A DNA stretch of 8,542 nt, from contig CAJTQO010000019.1 of the NCBI GenBank assembly GCA_910578405.1, positions 31,754 through 40,295 of the forward strand. Direction: 5' to 3'. The stretch comes from an uncultured Lachnospiraceae bacterium (GTDB lineage: Bacteria; Bacillota; Clostridia; Lachnospirales; Lachnospiraceae). The stretch's first letter is position 1. Each line of letters begins with the position of its first letter. Below the pieces are notes generated by a model. That model ran no database searches. It worked only from the letters and a program-made list of their open reading frames with translations, and was not told where the DNA came from. Below, one piece after another: positions 1 through 5,787 of the stretch. A program made the position numbers and the translations under genes.

Positions 1-111
1 CGCCTCAGCAGCCTTGACCGTTTCCTTCCCCGCCGCGTCTGCCGCCGCACTGCCGCAGCCTCCCAGCGAAAAAGCCAGCGCCACTGCCATTGTTGCCACG
101 ATTTTCCTCAT
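1..111 (-). CDS. Lipoprotein N-terminus, partial (probable solute-binding protein)
   Basis: Thirty-seven codons read leftwards from an ATG at 111 and leave the window in frame. The peptide has a short basic start (MRK), a hydrophobic stretch at residues 4-16 and a lipobox L16-G17-G18-C19, so it should be a lipid-anchored, surface-exposed protein. After the cysteine comes an Ala/Gly/Lys/Glu-rich linker, as in Gram-positive solute-binding lipoproteins. The start is set by AAGGAG (121-126), 9 nt from the ATG. A different frame across 5-232 is longer, but it lacks a signal peptide and has low-complexity Gly/Arg content, so it is rejected. The binding-protein role is inference from signal peptide and linker style only; other lipoproteins are possible. 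A promoter with a TGn-extended -10 lies at 278-306, giving a 5' leader of about 160 nt. Confidence 0.75.
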   Translation of the reverse strand, partial: MRKIVATMAVALAFSLGGCGSAAADAAGKETVKAAEA

Positions 112-277
112 ATTCCCTTACTCCTTCCCACATTCCTTTCCATTCCTTATTTTCATTGCCTATGTATAGCCCCCCATAATTCAAACCCCATAACAAAAAA
201 CATATTTTCCCGCTCATTGCGGAACATCTCATTCCCGCTGCCCTTCCATATATTTACAGGCAGCAAAGAATAGAAAC

Positions 278-306
278 ATTATATCACATAATTCTTCTCT
301 TGTCTC
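278..306 (-). promoter_or_regulatory. Minus-strand promoter for the lipoprotein gene
   Basis: Reading leftwards, GAGACA (306-301, 4 of 6 to TTGACA) is separated by 17 bp from a perfect TATAAT (283-278), with TG one base before it (extended -10). Transcription would start near 271, about 160 nt before the lipoprotein ATG. The -35 box overlaps that of the oppositely directed promoter at 300-328. Confidence 0.5.
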
Positions 307-328
307 TTTGAATTCCATGTATTATAAT
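300..328 (+). promoter_or_regulatory. Plus-strand promoter TTGTCT-17-TATAAT
   Basis: TTGTCT (300-305), a 17-bp spacer and TATAAT (323-328) form a strong sigma-A promoter. No full-size gene follows. The next signals are AAAGGAG (348-354) and a 13-codon ORF from ATG 370 to TGA 411, then a weak 7-bp hairpin with one mismatch ending in TTTT (411-432). The product, if any, is a short RNA or leader. Confidence 0.45.
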
Positions 329-518
329 AAAGACAGCGCCAGTTCCGAAAGGAGTGTTTCTGTTTTCAGATGCATCGCCGGTGTCCGGTCTCACACTTGT
401 ACATCCCGTGAACACGCGGCGGCTGGCGTTTTCCTGCATAAAAATCTATTGCCCGTTCCGATGCCGATGCCTGGCTGTCCGCTGCCTTTTAATCTTTTGC
501 TTATTCTATAAAGTGAAA

Positions 519-590
519 TCATTGAATCATTGGAATAATACGAATCATACAGAAAACGAAACCCTGAGGCAGAAGCAAAAAGAATTGCAT
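519..590 (-). CDS. Small hydrophobic 23-aa peptide (candidate)
   Basis: An ATG at 590 opens 23 codons (beginning MQFFLLLPQG) ending at TGA 521-519. AAGGTGA (605-599) lies 8 nt upstream, a good Shine-Dalgarno match and spacing. The peptide is mostly Phe, Leu, Ile, Val and Met with one Arg, so it could insert in the membrane or act as a leader peptide. It follows a strong promoter (728-700) and three tandem hairpins, which makes expression more plausible than for a random ORF of this length. I do not recognise the sequence. Size, hydrophobicity and structured 5' UTR resemble type I toxin mRNAs, but no antitoxin RNA is evident, so this is only a hypothesis. Confidence 0.3.
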   Translation of the reverse strand: MQFFLLLPQGFVFCMIRIIPMIQ

Positions 591-620
591 TTAAAAATTC
601 ACCTTATATTTAAATACGCT

Positions 621-694
621 GAAGAGGATGTCTGCCGAAACAAACATCCTCTTCATGTAAAAGGGGAATTTTACATTGAGCTTTTTCAAGCTCA
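621..694 (-). ncRNA. Three abutting perfect hairpins: candidate structured RNA or 5' UTR
   Basis: Read on the minus strand, three stem-loops follow with no linker: a 7-bp stem TGAGCTT/AAGCTCA capped by GAAA (694-677), an 8-bp stem ATGTAAAA/TTTTACAT with a 6-nt loop (676-655), and an 11-bp stem GAAGAGGATGT/ACATCCTCTTC (654-621). The third extends to 14 bp on this strand because the next bases pair as U·G, U-A and G-C; on the plus strand the first of these would be a C·A clash. The GNRA tetraloop and this wobble both indicate a minus-strand RNA. The promoter at 728-700 predicts a 5' end at about 694-692, exactly at the first stem. No U-tract follows the third stem, so the transcript probably continues into the 23-codon ORF. 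No family recognised. Confidence 0.5.
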
Positions 695-699
695 CATTT

Positions 700-728
700 A
701 CTATAGCACACTTCTTTCTCTTATGCAA
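700..728 (-). promoter_or_regulatory. Strong promoter for the hairpin RNA / mini-ORF
   Basis: Minus strand: TTGCAT (728-723), 17-bp spacer, TATAGT (705-700), with TG in extended -10 position (TGC before TATAGT). The predicted start falls at the base of the first hairpin. It is divergent from the plus promoter at 771-799, which has the same -35 hexamer. Confidence 0.6.
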
Positions 729-770
729 GCATTTTTTATATTTTCTTTTTTCCTATTTTTGCTTTTTTCA

Positions 771-799
771 TTGCATTCCTATAGGGAATGCCTTATACT
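771..799 (+). promoter_or_regulatory. Promoter of the ABC-2 operon with a palindromic operator in its spacer
   Basis: TTGCAT (771-776), a 17-bp spacer and TATACT (794-799) make a good sigma-A promoter, predicted start near 806. A perfect 7-5-7 inverted repeat, GCATTCC (773-779) and GGAATGC (785-791), covers the end of the -35 and most of the spacer. This is where a dimeric repressor would block RNA polymerase. No U-tract follows, so a terminator is unlikely. The next plus-strand gene is the ABC ATPase at 1134, giving a leader of about 320 nt. Confidence 0.5.
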
Positions 800-811
800 A
801 AATGTACTTTC

Positions 812-951
812 TGCATGATATCCTTTCAAACCCCCTTGCTTAAATTTCCATCAGGCTGTATGGCCGGCGGCCAACGATGTCGCCGTATCGCCTCCCTTCT
901 CCGCTTTGCTGATGAAAATTTATTCTTCGGAGTTTCGCCAGATATCATGCA
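812..951 (+). repeat. Structured leader element A
   Basis: A perfect 11-bp inverted repeat, TGCATGATATC (812-822) and GATATCATGCA (941-951), closes the element. Inside is a 12-bp stem with one mismatch (841-852 with 911-922), which encloses a TGGCC/GGCCA hairpin (861-873) and CGATGT/GTATCG with loop CGCC (875-890). The core from about 842 resembles element B about 153 nt downstream: shared blocks AATTTCCATC, CAACGATG, ATCGCC and CCGC in the same order. It lies in the predicted leader of the ABC-2 operon. It may be a cis-regulatory RNA or an interspersed repeat. No known riboswitch consensus recognised. Confidence 0.4.
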
Positions 952-977
952 AACAATACGCTGACATGTTTACCTTT

Positions 978-1096
978 CATCAAATGACTTGTCTGAATTT
1001 CCATCTGCCATATTGGCCTCACGCAACGATGCCACCGCATCGCCCCGTTTAGCCGCCTTACCGACGGGAAATTCATTCTGCGTTATTTGACTGATG
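978..1096 (+). repeat. Structured leader element B, diverged copy of A
   Basis: A 9-bp perfect stem, TGAATTTCC (994-1002) with GGAAATTCA (1067-1075), encloses CGATGC/GCATCG with loop CACC (1027-1042). Compared with element A, two base pairs of this hairpin change while pairing is kept (G·U to G-C and U·G to C-G on the plus strand), a small covariation signal. A looser outer stem with a 4-nt bulge can form between 978-987 and 1083-1096. The element ends about 25 nt before the Shine-Dalgarno of the ATPase gene. Confidence 0.4.
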
Positions 1097-1133
1097 TGAA
1101 GCAAGCAAACCGCCAAGCACAGGAGTGACCGCT

Positions 1134-2105
1134 TTGATAGAAATAAACCATTTAAAAAAAGAATTTAAAATACCCATACAGAAAAAAGGGCGGTTTGCCG
1201 CCCTGCGGAATCTGTTTTCCAGCGATTATACCGTCAAACATGCGGTGGACGATATCAGCTTTTCCATCGGCAGCGGGGAAGCAGTGGGCTTTATTGGGAA
1301 AAACGGCGCCGGCAAATCCACTACCATTAAAATGCTCTGCGGCATCTTACAACCCACTTCCGGAAGCATCACCGTAGACGGCGTCCGCCCTTTTGACCAG
1401 CGTATGGAAAACGCCAAAAAAATCGGCGTAGTATTTGGCCAGAAAACGCAGCTTTGGTGGGATGTCCCGTTAATCGAAAGCTACCGCCTGCTGCGGGAAA
1501 TTTACAAAATCGACCAGGCTTCCTACCAGAAAAACCTGGAGCGTTATGTCCCTATGCTTGGGCTGGAGGAGGCGTTAAGTAAGCCAGTGCGGCAAATGAG
1601 CCTTGGACAGAGGGTAAAGTCCGATATCTGCGCGGCCCTGCTCCATGACCCGCAAGTCTTATTTTTAGACGAGCCGACCATCGGAGTGGATGTGGTTTCC
1701 AAAAAGCGCCTTCACGATTTCATCCGTGAGGTCAACCGTGAAAAAGGCGTCACTGTCCTGCTTACCACACATGATATGGGGGATATCGAACAACTCTGTT
1801 CCCGTGTGATAGTGATTGATTCCGGCCGGCTGATGTATGACGGTGACTTGGAAAAGATGATACGGAAATTTGGGGCCATCCGCTCTTTGATGATTGAATT
1901 TGAAAACCCGGTGGAAGATTTCCAGATGGAAGGCGCCAGACTGGCCCGCAGCGAAGGGAACCGCAAATGGTTTTCTTTCCATCGCTCGGAAACTTCTCCT
2001 ATACAATTGCTCCGCTCCATCGGCGACCGGTTCCCCATCCGTGACATGGCGATTATTGAGCCGGACATTGAAAGTATTGTGAGGAACCTTTATGAAAGCA
2101 AATAG
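1134..2105 (+). CDS. ABC-2 type exporter ATPase (COG4586-like)
   Basis: The ATP-hydrolysing subunit of an ABC-2 type exporter, working on the cytoplasmic face with the two permeases that follow. Numbered from the TTG start (323 aa): Walker A GKNGAGKST (55-63), Q-loop glutamine at about 103 in VFGQKTQLWW, a signature written MSLGQ rather than LSGGQ (155-159), Walker B VLFLDE with catalytic E180, D-loop and switch histidine H213 in TTHDM. The stretch after about residue 245 is a C-terminal extension typical of this ATPase group. Start choice: AGGAG (1121-1125) is 8 nt before TTG 1134; the in-frame GTG at 1125 overlaps that site and cannot use it. The end overlaps the next gene by 14 nt, indicating translational coupling. 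The substrate is unknown; relatives are annotated only as an uncharacterised transport system. Confidence 0.93.
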   Translation: MIEINHLKKEFKIPIQKKGRFAALRNLFSSDYTVKHAVDDISFSIGSGEAVGFIGKNGAGKSTTIKMLCGILQPTSGSITVDGVRPFDQRMENAKKIGVVFGQKTQLWWDVPLIESYRLLREIYKIDQASYQKNLERYVPMLGLEEALSKPVRQMSLGQRVKSDICAALLHDPQVLFLDEPTIGVDVVSKKRLHDFIREVNREKGVTVLLTTHDMGDIEQLCSRVIVIDSGRLMYDGDLEKMIRKFGAIRSLMIEFENPVEDFQMEGARLARSEGNRKWFSFHRSETSPIQLLRSIGDRFPIRDMAIIEPDIESIVRNLYESK

Positions 2106-2910
2106 CGGTATGGATTTGCGGACGGGCATAGCGTTTTTGCGCAATGAATTTTATAACATCAGCATTTACCGCGTGTCTTTCTGGCTGAATTTTATTTACA
2201 CTTTTCTTATGATGTACAGCGTGGGCTATGTCTGGCGGGCGCTCTATGCGGCAAACCCTGACGTTTCCGGCGTGCCTCTTGCGCAGATGGTTTCCTATGC
2301 GGTATTGGGCGTCGCCCTGGAAGCCATCCTGCATCCACGCAACGGCCCGCAGTCTTACATTATGGAACAGGTGCGCAAAGGAACCATTGAAATGGACATT
2401 ATGAAGCCCATTGACTTCCAATTTTACATGTTTGCCAAAAACATAGGAGGCATTTTGGTGCGGTTCCTGTTTTTGGTATTGCCCTCCGTCCTTGCGGCCT
2501 ACTTCCTGTTTTCCCTCGAATTGCCGGGCTTGCCTGCTTTTTTTGGTTTTCTGTGCAGCCTGGCCTGTTCTGTGACAGTCAGCTTTTTTTTGAATTTTAT
2601 CCTGGGGCTGCTTAGCATGGTCACTATGAATATTAAAAACATTAACTGGGGCTACAATGCGGCGCTGCGTTTTTTCTCCGGCCAGATGGCGCCGTTATGG
2701 ATTTTCCCCGGCATACTGGGAACCGTCAGCAATCTTTTGCCTTTCCGCTGCATTTACGCCATCCCCATGTCCATTTATATCGGAAATTATGCCGGTCTGG
2801 ATATGCTGGGAGCTTTGGGGGTGCAGCTTTTCTGGATTCTCCTGTTATGGGTTTGTTCCAGGCTGCTGATGAAACAAGTTTTTGCCAAAGTGATGATACA
2901 GGGAGGCTGA
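2092..2910 (+). CDS. ABC-2 type permease, DUF990-like (COG4587-like)
   Basis: An integral membrane subunit of the exporter, 272 aa with about six hydrophobic segments (roughly residues 29-50, 66-80, 117-141, 147-178, 199-215 and 240-260). The motif RFFSGQMAPLWIFP (193-206) is characteristic of DUF990 / COG4587 permeases paired with COG4586 ATPases. GAGGAA (2081-2086) lies 5 nt before the ATG, inside the end of the ATPase gene; an ATG at 2110 is a weaker alternative. It has no ATP-binding motif, so it depends on the upstream ATPase, and it probably heterodimerises with the permease from 2915. The transported substrate cannot be read from the sequence. Confidence 0.88.
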   Translation: MKANSGMDLRTGIAFLRNEFYNISIYRVSFWLNFIYTFLMMYSVGYVWRALYAANPDVSGVPLAQMVSYAVLGVALEAILHPRNGPQSYIMEQVRKGTIEMDIMKPIDFQFYMFAKNIGGILVRFLFLVLPSVLAAYFLFSLELPGLPAFFGFLCSLACSVTVSFFLNFILGLLSMVTMNIKNINWGYNAALRFFSGQMAPLWIFPGILGTVSNLLPFRCIYAIPMSIYIGNYAGLDMLGALGVQLFWILLLWVCSRLLMKQVFAKVMIQGG

Positions 2911-2914
2911 AACA

Positions 2915-3709
2915 ATGAGAAACCTTCGATTATATGGGCAATTCCTGCGCGCCGCCATTTTAGGCAAGGTGCAGTATAAAGCGGACTTTTTTGTAGGCAT
3001 TGTCAGCATACTGATATTAAACGCCGTAAACCTGTCTTTAATCGGCATTCTCATCTATAACTTCCATACGCTGGGCAGCTGGGATATCTGGGATTTGATG
3101 TTCCTTTACAGTTTCTGGATGTTAAGCCGCGGGATATTCGGGGTGTTTTTCTGGCATATGTCCGATTTGGAGGAAATGATTGTAAGCGGTTCCTTCGACG
3201 CCTATCTGATACGGCCTGCCAGCCCTTTCGTCCAGTTTGTCGGAAAGGACATCAGTTATACAGGGGTTGGGGACTTCCTGGTAGGGCTGCTTGGCTTTCT
3301 TTTTGTCAGCCTCAAAACCGGACTGCAATGGACGATTGGCCAGTGGATTTATTTTATCCTTTGCGTGTTATCCGGGGCATTGATACAAATGGCCGTCAAC
3401 TGGATTGGCGCCAGCCTTTGCTTTTGGACTACGCGCTCTAACGCCGCTATGTCCATCGCTGAACGGTTTACGGTGCTGATGCAGCAATACCCGGTGAACA
3501 TCTTCGGTAAATATTTCCAGATTTTCGTTACTTGTTTCCTTCCGGTGGCTTTTATCAACTACTACCCGAGCGTGGCGCTGCTCCATAAAGCGTCCGGCCC
3601 AATTCCGGCATGGCAATATTTTTCCCCTGTGGTTTCCGTCCTTATGCTGGCCCTTGCAGCGTTCATCTGGACAAAGGGCGTGAAAAGATATGCGGGAACG
3701 GGAAATTAG
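2915..3709 (+). CDS. ABC-2 type permease, DUF990-like (COG3694-like)
   Basis: The second membrane subunit, 264 aa, about six transmembrane segments (around residues 23-50, 58-80, 118-134, 142-172, 200-220 and 234-254). Segments resembling the COG3694 group include LIRPASPFVQF (98-108), QQYPVNIFGK (190-199) and LPVAFINYYPS (209-219). The ATG follows the previous stop (TGA 2908-2910) by 4 nt, with GGGAGG (2901-2906) 8 nt upstream, so the three genes form one operon. One ATPase with two different DUF990 permeases is the usual set for this family. A strong hairpin at 3713-3740 directly follows the stop. Role: export or lipid/drug/peptide handling is possible, none demonstrable here. Confidence 0.88.
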   Translation: MRNLRLYGQFLRAAILGKVQYKADFFVGIVSILILNAVNLSLIGILIYNFHTLGSWDIWDLMFLYSFWMLSRGIFGVFFWHMSDLEEMIVSGSFDAYLIRPASPFVQFVGKDISYTGVGDFLVGLLGFLFVSLKTGLQWTIGQWIYFILCVLSGALIQMAVNWIGASLCFWTTRSNAAMSIAERFTVLMQQYPVNIFGKYFQIFVTCFLPVAFINYYPSVALLHKASGPIPAWQYFSPVVSVLMLALAAFIWTKGVKRYAGTGN

Positions 3710-3712
3710 CAG

Positions 3713-3740
3713 GCTTAGCAGGCTGCCATGCCTGCTAAGC
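3713..3740 (+). terminator. Hairpin closing the ABC-2 operon
   Basis: GCTTAGCAGGC (3713-3723) and GCCTGCTAAGC (3730-3740) form a perfect 11-bp stem with a 6-nt loop (TGCCAT), starting 3 nt after the permease stop. The tail (GATTTCTAAG) is a poor U-tract, so termination may be partial or the stem may mainly protect the 3' end. Confidence 0.55.
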
Positions 3741-3766
3741 GATTTCTAAGGGAAACAGAATCCAAC

Positions 3767-3795
3767 TTCCAATTTATTCCCAAATATGGTATAGT
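3767..3795 (+). promoter_or_regulatory. Promoter of the LacI-family regulator
   Basis: TATAGT (3790-3795) preceded by TGG makes an extended -10; the -35 region 17 bp upstream (TTCCAA, 3767-3772) is weak, as is common with extended -10 boxes. Transcription would begin near 3802, about 34 nt before the ATG. Confidence 0.45.
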
Positions 3796-3835
3796 AATAA
3801 AGCACGCATCGCAGAGACGACGAAAGGAGCGCTTT

Positions 3836-4894
3836 ATGGCTACTACATTAACCGATATTGCCATTGCCTGCGGCGTATCTAAAGCCACAGTGTCAAGAGT
3901 ATTGAATAACGATTCTGATTTCTCCGTTTCCCCGCAGACAAGAAATGAAATCCTCTCTGCAGCAATAGCTATGAATTATGATATGGAAAAGCAACTGCGC
4001 TCCAAAAAGAAGCAGAACCTTCCTCCCTTGGCGGAACGTCCCAAACAGGCGTCTTTCAAAATCGGCATTCTTTCCCATGACCTGACGGACAAAACCACAG
4101 GAGACGACTACTATAACCAGATTTTTTCCAATATTATATCCACCCTCAATAACCCGTCTCTGCCCTACCATTTTGAATTCCGGCACTCGTTCCGTGATTC
4201 CTATGAAGACTTGGACGGGCTGGACGGGCTGATTGTCCTAGGGAAACTATGTCTGAATCCTTTCCATCCCATTATGTCTTCCATAAAATATAAACTGGCT
4301 GTAGACTATAAAGCGCCCGGAAATGTCTTTGATTCCGTACGGGTGGATTTCCAGGAGGCTGTGGACATCGTGATATCCTATTTCCATTCCCTTGGCCTTT
4401 TTGATATTGGTTTCGTAGGCTCTTATGACTACATTACCGATTTCAACACAGGCAAAAGGGAAAAAAGGACCGAATGCCGCCAGGAGGCTTTTATCAACTA
4501 CTGCCTCCACAACAACATCGATCCTCAAAAGAAAATATGGATTACGGATTCCTTCGCTTCCCAGGACGGCTACCGGATTACGGACGCCATGATCCGCGAA
4601 GGCCGGTTCCCTCCCGCCATCCTTTACGCAGCGGACGACTTGGCGCTTGGGGCTTACAAAGCTTTTCAGGAACACCGAATCGAAATCGGCAAAGATGTTT
4701 CCATCATCGGCATTGACGATTTATATTTTACCAGTTTCCTAAGCCCGCCGCTGACTACGGTATCCCTGAACATACCGCTTATCGGCGTAACCGCCGCCCA
4801 TACGCTCCTATCCCAGCTCCAGGGCCGCGCCTATCCATTGACCATACACACCCCCATCCGGCTGGTGGAGCGTAAGAGCTGCCGGGCCATATAG
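3836..4894 (+). CDS. LacI-family transcriptional regulator
   Basis: A sugar-responsive DNA-binding protein, 352 aa, the usual LacI length. The N-terminal helix-turn-helix reads TLTDIAIACGVSKATVSRVL (residues 4-23), followed by the hinge region up to about 60 and a periplasmic-binding-protein-like effector domain (about 71-350), with the family motif IIGIDD and SPPLTTV near the end. The helix-turn-helix and the NNDSDFSVSPQTRNEIL stretch resemble the EbgR/GalR type; a galactoside effector is only a guess. Start: AAAGGAG (3823-3829) is 6 nt from ATG 3836; an upstream in-frame ATG at 3728 sits inside the terminator hairpin and would add 36 unrelated residues. It converges on the sugar importer operon with a 20-bp gap, which makes that operon its most likely target. 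Confidence 0.95.
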   Translation: MATTLTDIAIACGVSKATVSRVLNNDSDFSVSPQTRNEILSAAIAMNYDMEKQLRSKKKQNLPPLAERPKQASFKIGILSHDLTDKTTGDDYYNQIFSNIISTLNNPSLPYHFEFRHSFRDSYEDLDGLDGLIVLGKLCLNPFHPIMSSIKYKLAVDYKAPGNVFDSVRVDFQEAVDIVISYFHSLGLFDIGFVGSYDYITDFNTGKREKRTECRQEAFINYCLHNNIDPQKKIWITDSFASQDGYRITDAMIREGRFPPAILYAADDLALGAYKAFQEHRIEIGKDVSIIGIDDLYFTSFLSPPLTTVSLNIPLIGVTAAHTLLSQLQGRAYPLTIHTPIRLVERKSCRAI

Positions 4895-4900
4895 CTTTTT
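4874..4900 (+). terminator. Possible terminator at the end of the LacI gene
   Basis: AAGAGCT (4874-4880) can pair with AGCTTTT (4893-4899) across a 12-nt loop, with one G·U, ending in a run of five T. It overlaps the last codons and the stop. Weak; the 20-bp gap to the converging permease gene shows nothing better. Confidence 0.25.
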
Positions 4901-4914
4901 ACGCTTTCCAACCG

Positions 4915-5787
4915 TTAATTCTTCATCCCCGTTACAGCGATGCCTTGGATAATCTGCTTCTGGAAGAACATATACACCACCAGCACAGGCAGGATGGAGA
5001 TTACGGTCCCTGCCATTAAGAGCGGATAGTCCGTTGCATAAGTCCCCTTAAAGAAATTTAACAGCAACGGCACCGTAAAGCTCTCTGTTTTATTCAGGAA
5101 AATAAGAGGATAAAGGAAGTTATTCCACTGACCCAGGAAAACAAAAATGCCGAAAGCCGCCAGGGATGGCTTTACCAACGGAAGCACAATCTTAAAGAAA
5201 ATCACGGGGACAGGCGCCCCGTCAATAATCGCCGCCTCTTCCAGTTCATCAGGAAGCGCCGCAATAAACTGACGCATCAGGAATACCCCAAAAGCATTGA
5301 ACAGGGCCGCCGGAAGAATCAGGGACATATGCGACCCCAAAAGCCCCAGATTTTTCATAATAACAAACAACGGAATCATTGTTACCTGGGAAGGTATCAT
5401 CATAGTGGCCAGAAACAGGACAAACAACAAATTATGCCCTTTGAACTTTAGTTTTGCAAATGCATATCCGGCCATGGACGCTGTAAGCAACTGTACAGCC
5501 ACCACCACTGCCGCTATATAAAAACTGTTAAAGTATGCCCTTCCAAACGGCAGCGCCTGGAGGGATTCCGGATAGTTCTCCCACACAAAGGGATCCGGGA
5601 TAATCTTGGGCGGAACTGCGAAAGTCTGCCCCATATTTTTCAGAGAGCTTAATACCGTCCATAAAAAAGGAAGCGCCATAAGAACCGCCCCAAGGCTTAA
5701 GACAACATATAAGCCCACCCTGCCTGCGCTTATTTTTCCTCCTGTCGCCTGCCCTTGCCGTCTTTCATTCAATATTTTATTGTTCAT
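4915..5787 (-). CDS. Carbohydrate ABC transporter permease, MalG type (CUT1)
   Basis: One of two membrane channel subunits of a CUT1 sugar importer, 290 aa. Six hydrophobic segments are visible (about 25-47, 86-110, 118-141, 152-175, 205-230 and 258-276). The EAA loop that docks the ATPase is ELEEAAIIDG at 181-190, with the conserved LP at 202-203. The C-terminus QKQIIQGIAVTGMKN is typical of MalG-type subunits. Its ATG at 5787 overlaps the end of the MalF-type gene by 11 nt, with AGGTGG (5800-5795) 7 nt upstream: tight coupling of the two permeases. It is the last gene of the operon and ends 20 bp from the converging LacI gene. Substrate not identifiable from sequence. Confidence 0.94.
   Translation of the reverse strand: MNNKILNERRQGQATGGKISAGRVGLYVVLSLGAVLMALPFLWTVLSSLKNMGQTFAVPPKIIPDPFVWENYPESLQALPFGRAYFNSFYIAAVVVAVQLLTASMAGYAFAKLKFKGHNLLFVLFLATMMIPSQVTMIPLFVIMKNLGLLGSHMSLILPAALFNAFGVFLMRQFIAALPDELEEAAIIDGAPVPVIFFKIVLPLVKPSLAAFGIFVFLGQWNNFLYPLIFLNKTESFTVPLLLNFFKGTYATDYPLLMAGTVISILPVLVVYMFFQKQIIQGIAVTGMKN

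Larger units (their letters stand above)
112..1133. other. About 1 kb without a conventional gene, rich in regulatory structure
   Basis: No conserved protein is visible here on either strand. A 154-codon plus frame (354-818) begins at a GTG inside its own GGAG and runs through hairpins on the other strand, so it is not credible. Visible contents from left to right: the lipoprotein leader, facing promoters at 278-328, a 13-codon plus-strand mini-ORF (370-411, MHRRCPVSHLYIP, with a poor 15-nt gap to AAAGGAG), a minus-strand hairpin RNA with a 23-codon ORF (519-728), a plus-strand promoter with spacer palindrome (771-799), and two related structured elements (812-1096) leading to the ABC-2 operon. 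The section 412-518 shows only a weak hairpin (411-417 with 426-432) and short CCGATG tandem copies near 458-471. Confidence 0.6.

Noticed and set aside
5..232. 75-codon minus-strand frame at the left edge
   Set aside because: Low-complexity Gly/Arg-rich translation. The overlapping frame from ATG 111 has a good ribosome site, signal peptide and lipobox.
287..439. Minus-strand frame of about 50 codons (MQENASRRVFTG...)
   Set aside because: Stop-free and ATG-initiated, but no ribosome binding site is visible and it runs through the facing promoters. Probably chance or a repeat remnant.
621..694. Three tandem hairpins as a CRISPR array or transposon end
   Set aside because: The stems differ in sequence and length, with no repeat-spacer periodicity and no transposase nearby.
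773..791. GCATTCC/GGAATGC hairpin as a terminator
   Set aside because: No U-tract on either strand, and it lies exactly between a -35 and a -10 box, so an operator fits better.
354..818. 154-codon plus-strand frame
   Set aside because: Its GTG overlaps the only Shine-Dalgarno, the composition is erratic, and it runs through hairpins and a promoter of the opposite strand. No family resemblance.
812..1096. Known riboswitch (c-di-GMP, glycine, T-box, SAM)
   Set aside because: None of the conserved core motifs that I know for these classes could be found.
1665..2421. Long minus-strand frames opposite the ABC-2 genes
   Set aside because: Antisense shadows of genes with clear Walker motifs and membrane segments; no ribosome sites or family motifs.
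3728..3835. 36-codon N-terminal extension of the LacI gene
   Set aside because: The upstream ATG lies in the terminator hairpin loop, has no ribosome site, and the helix-turn-helix begins right after ATG 3836.
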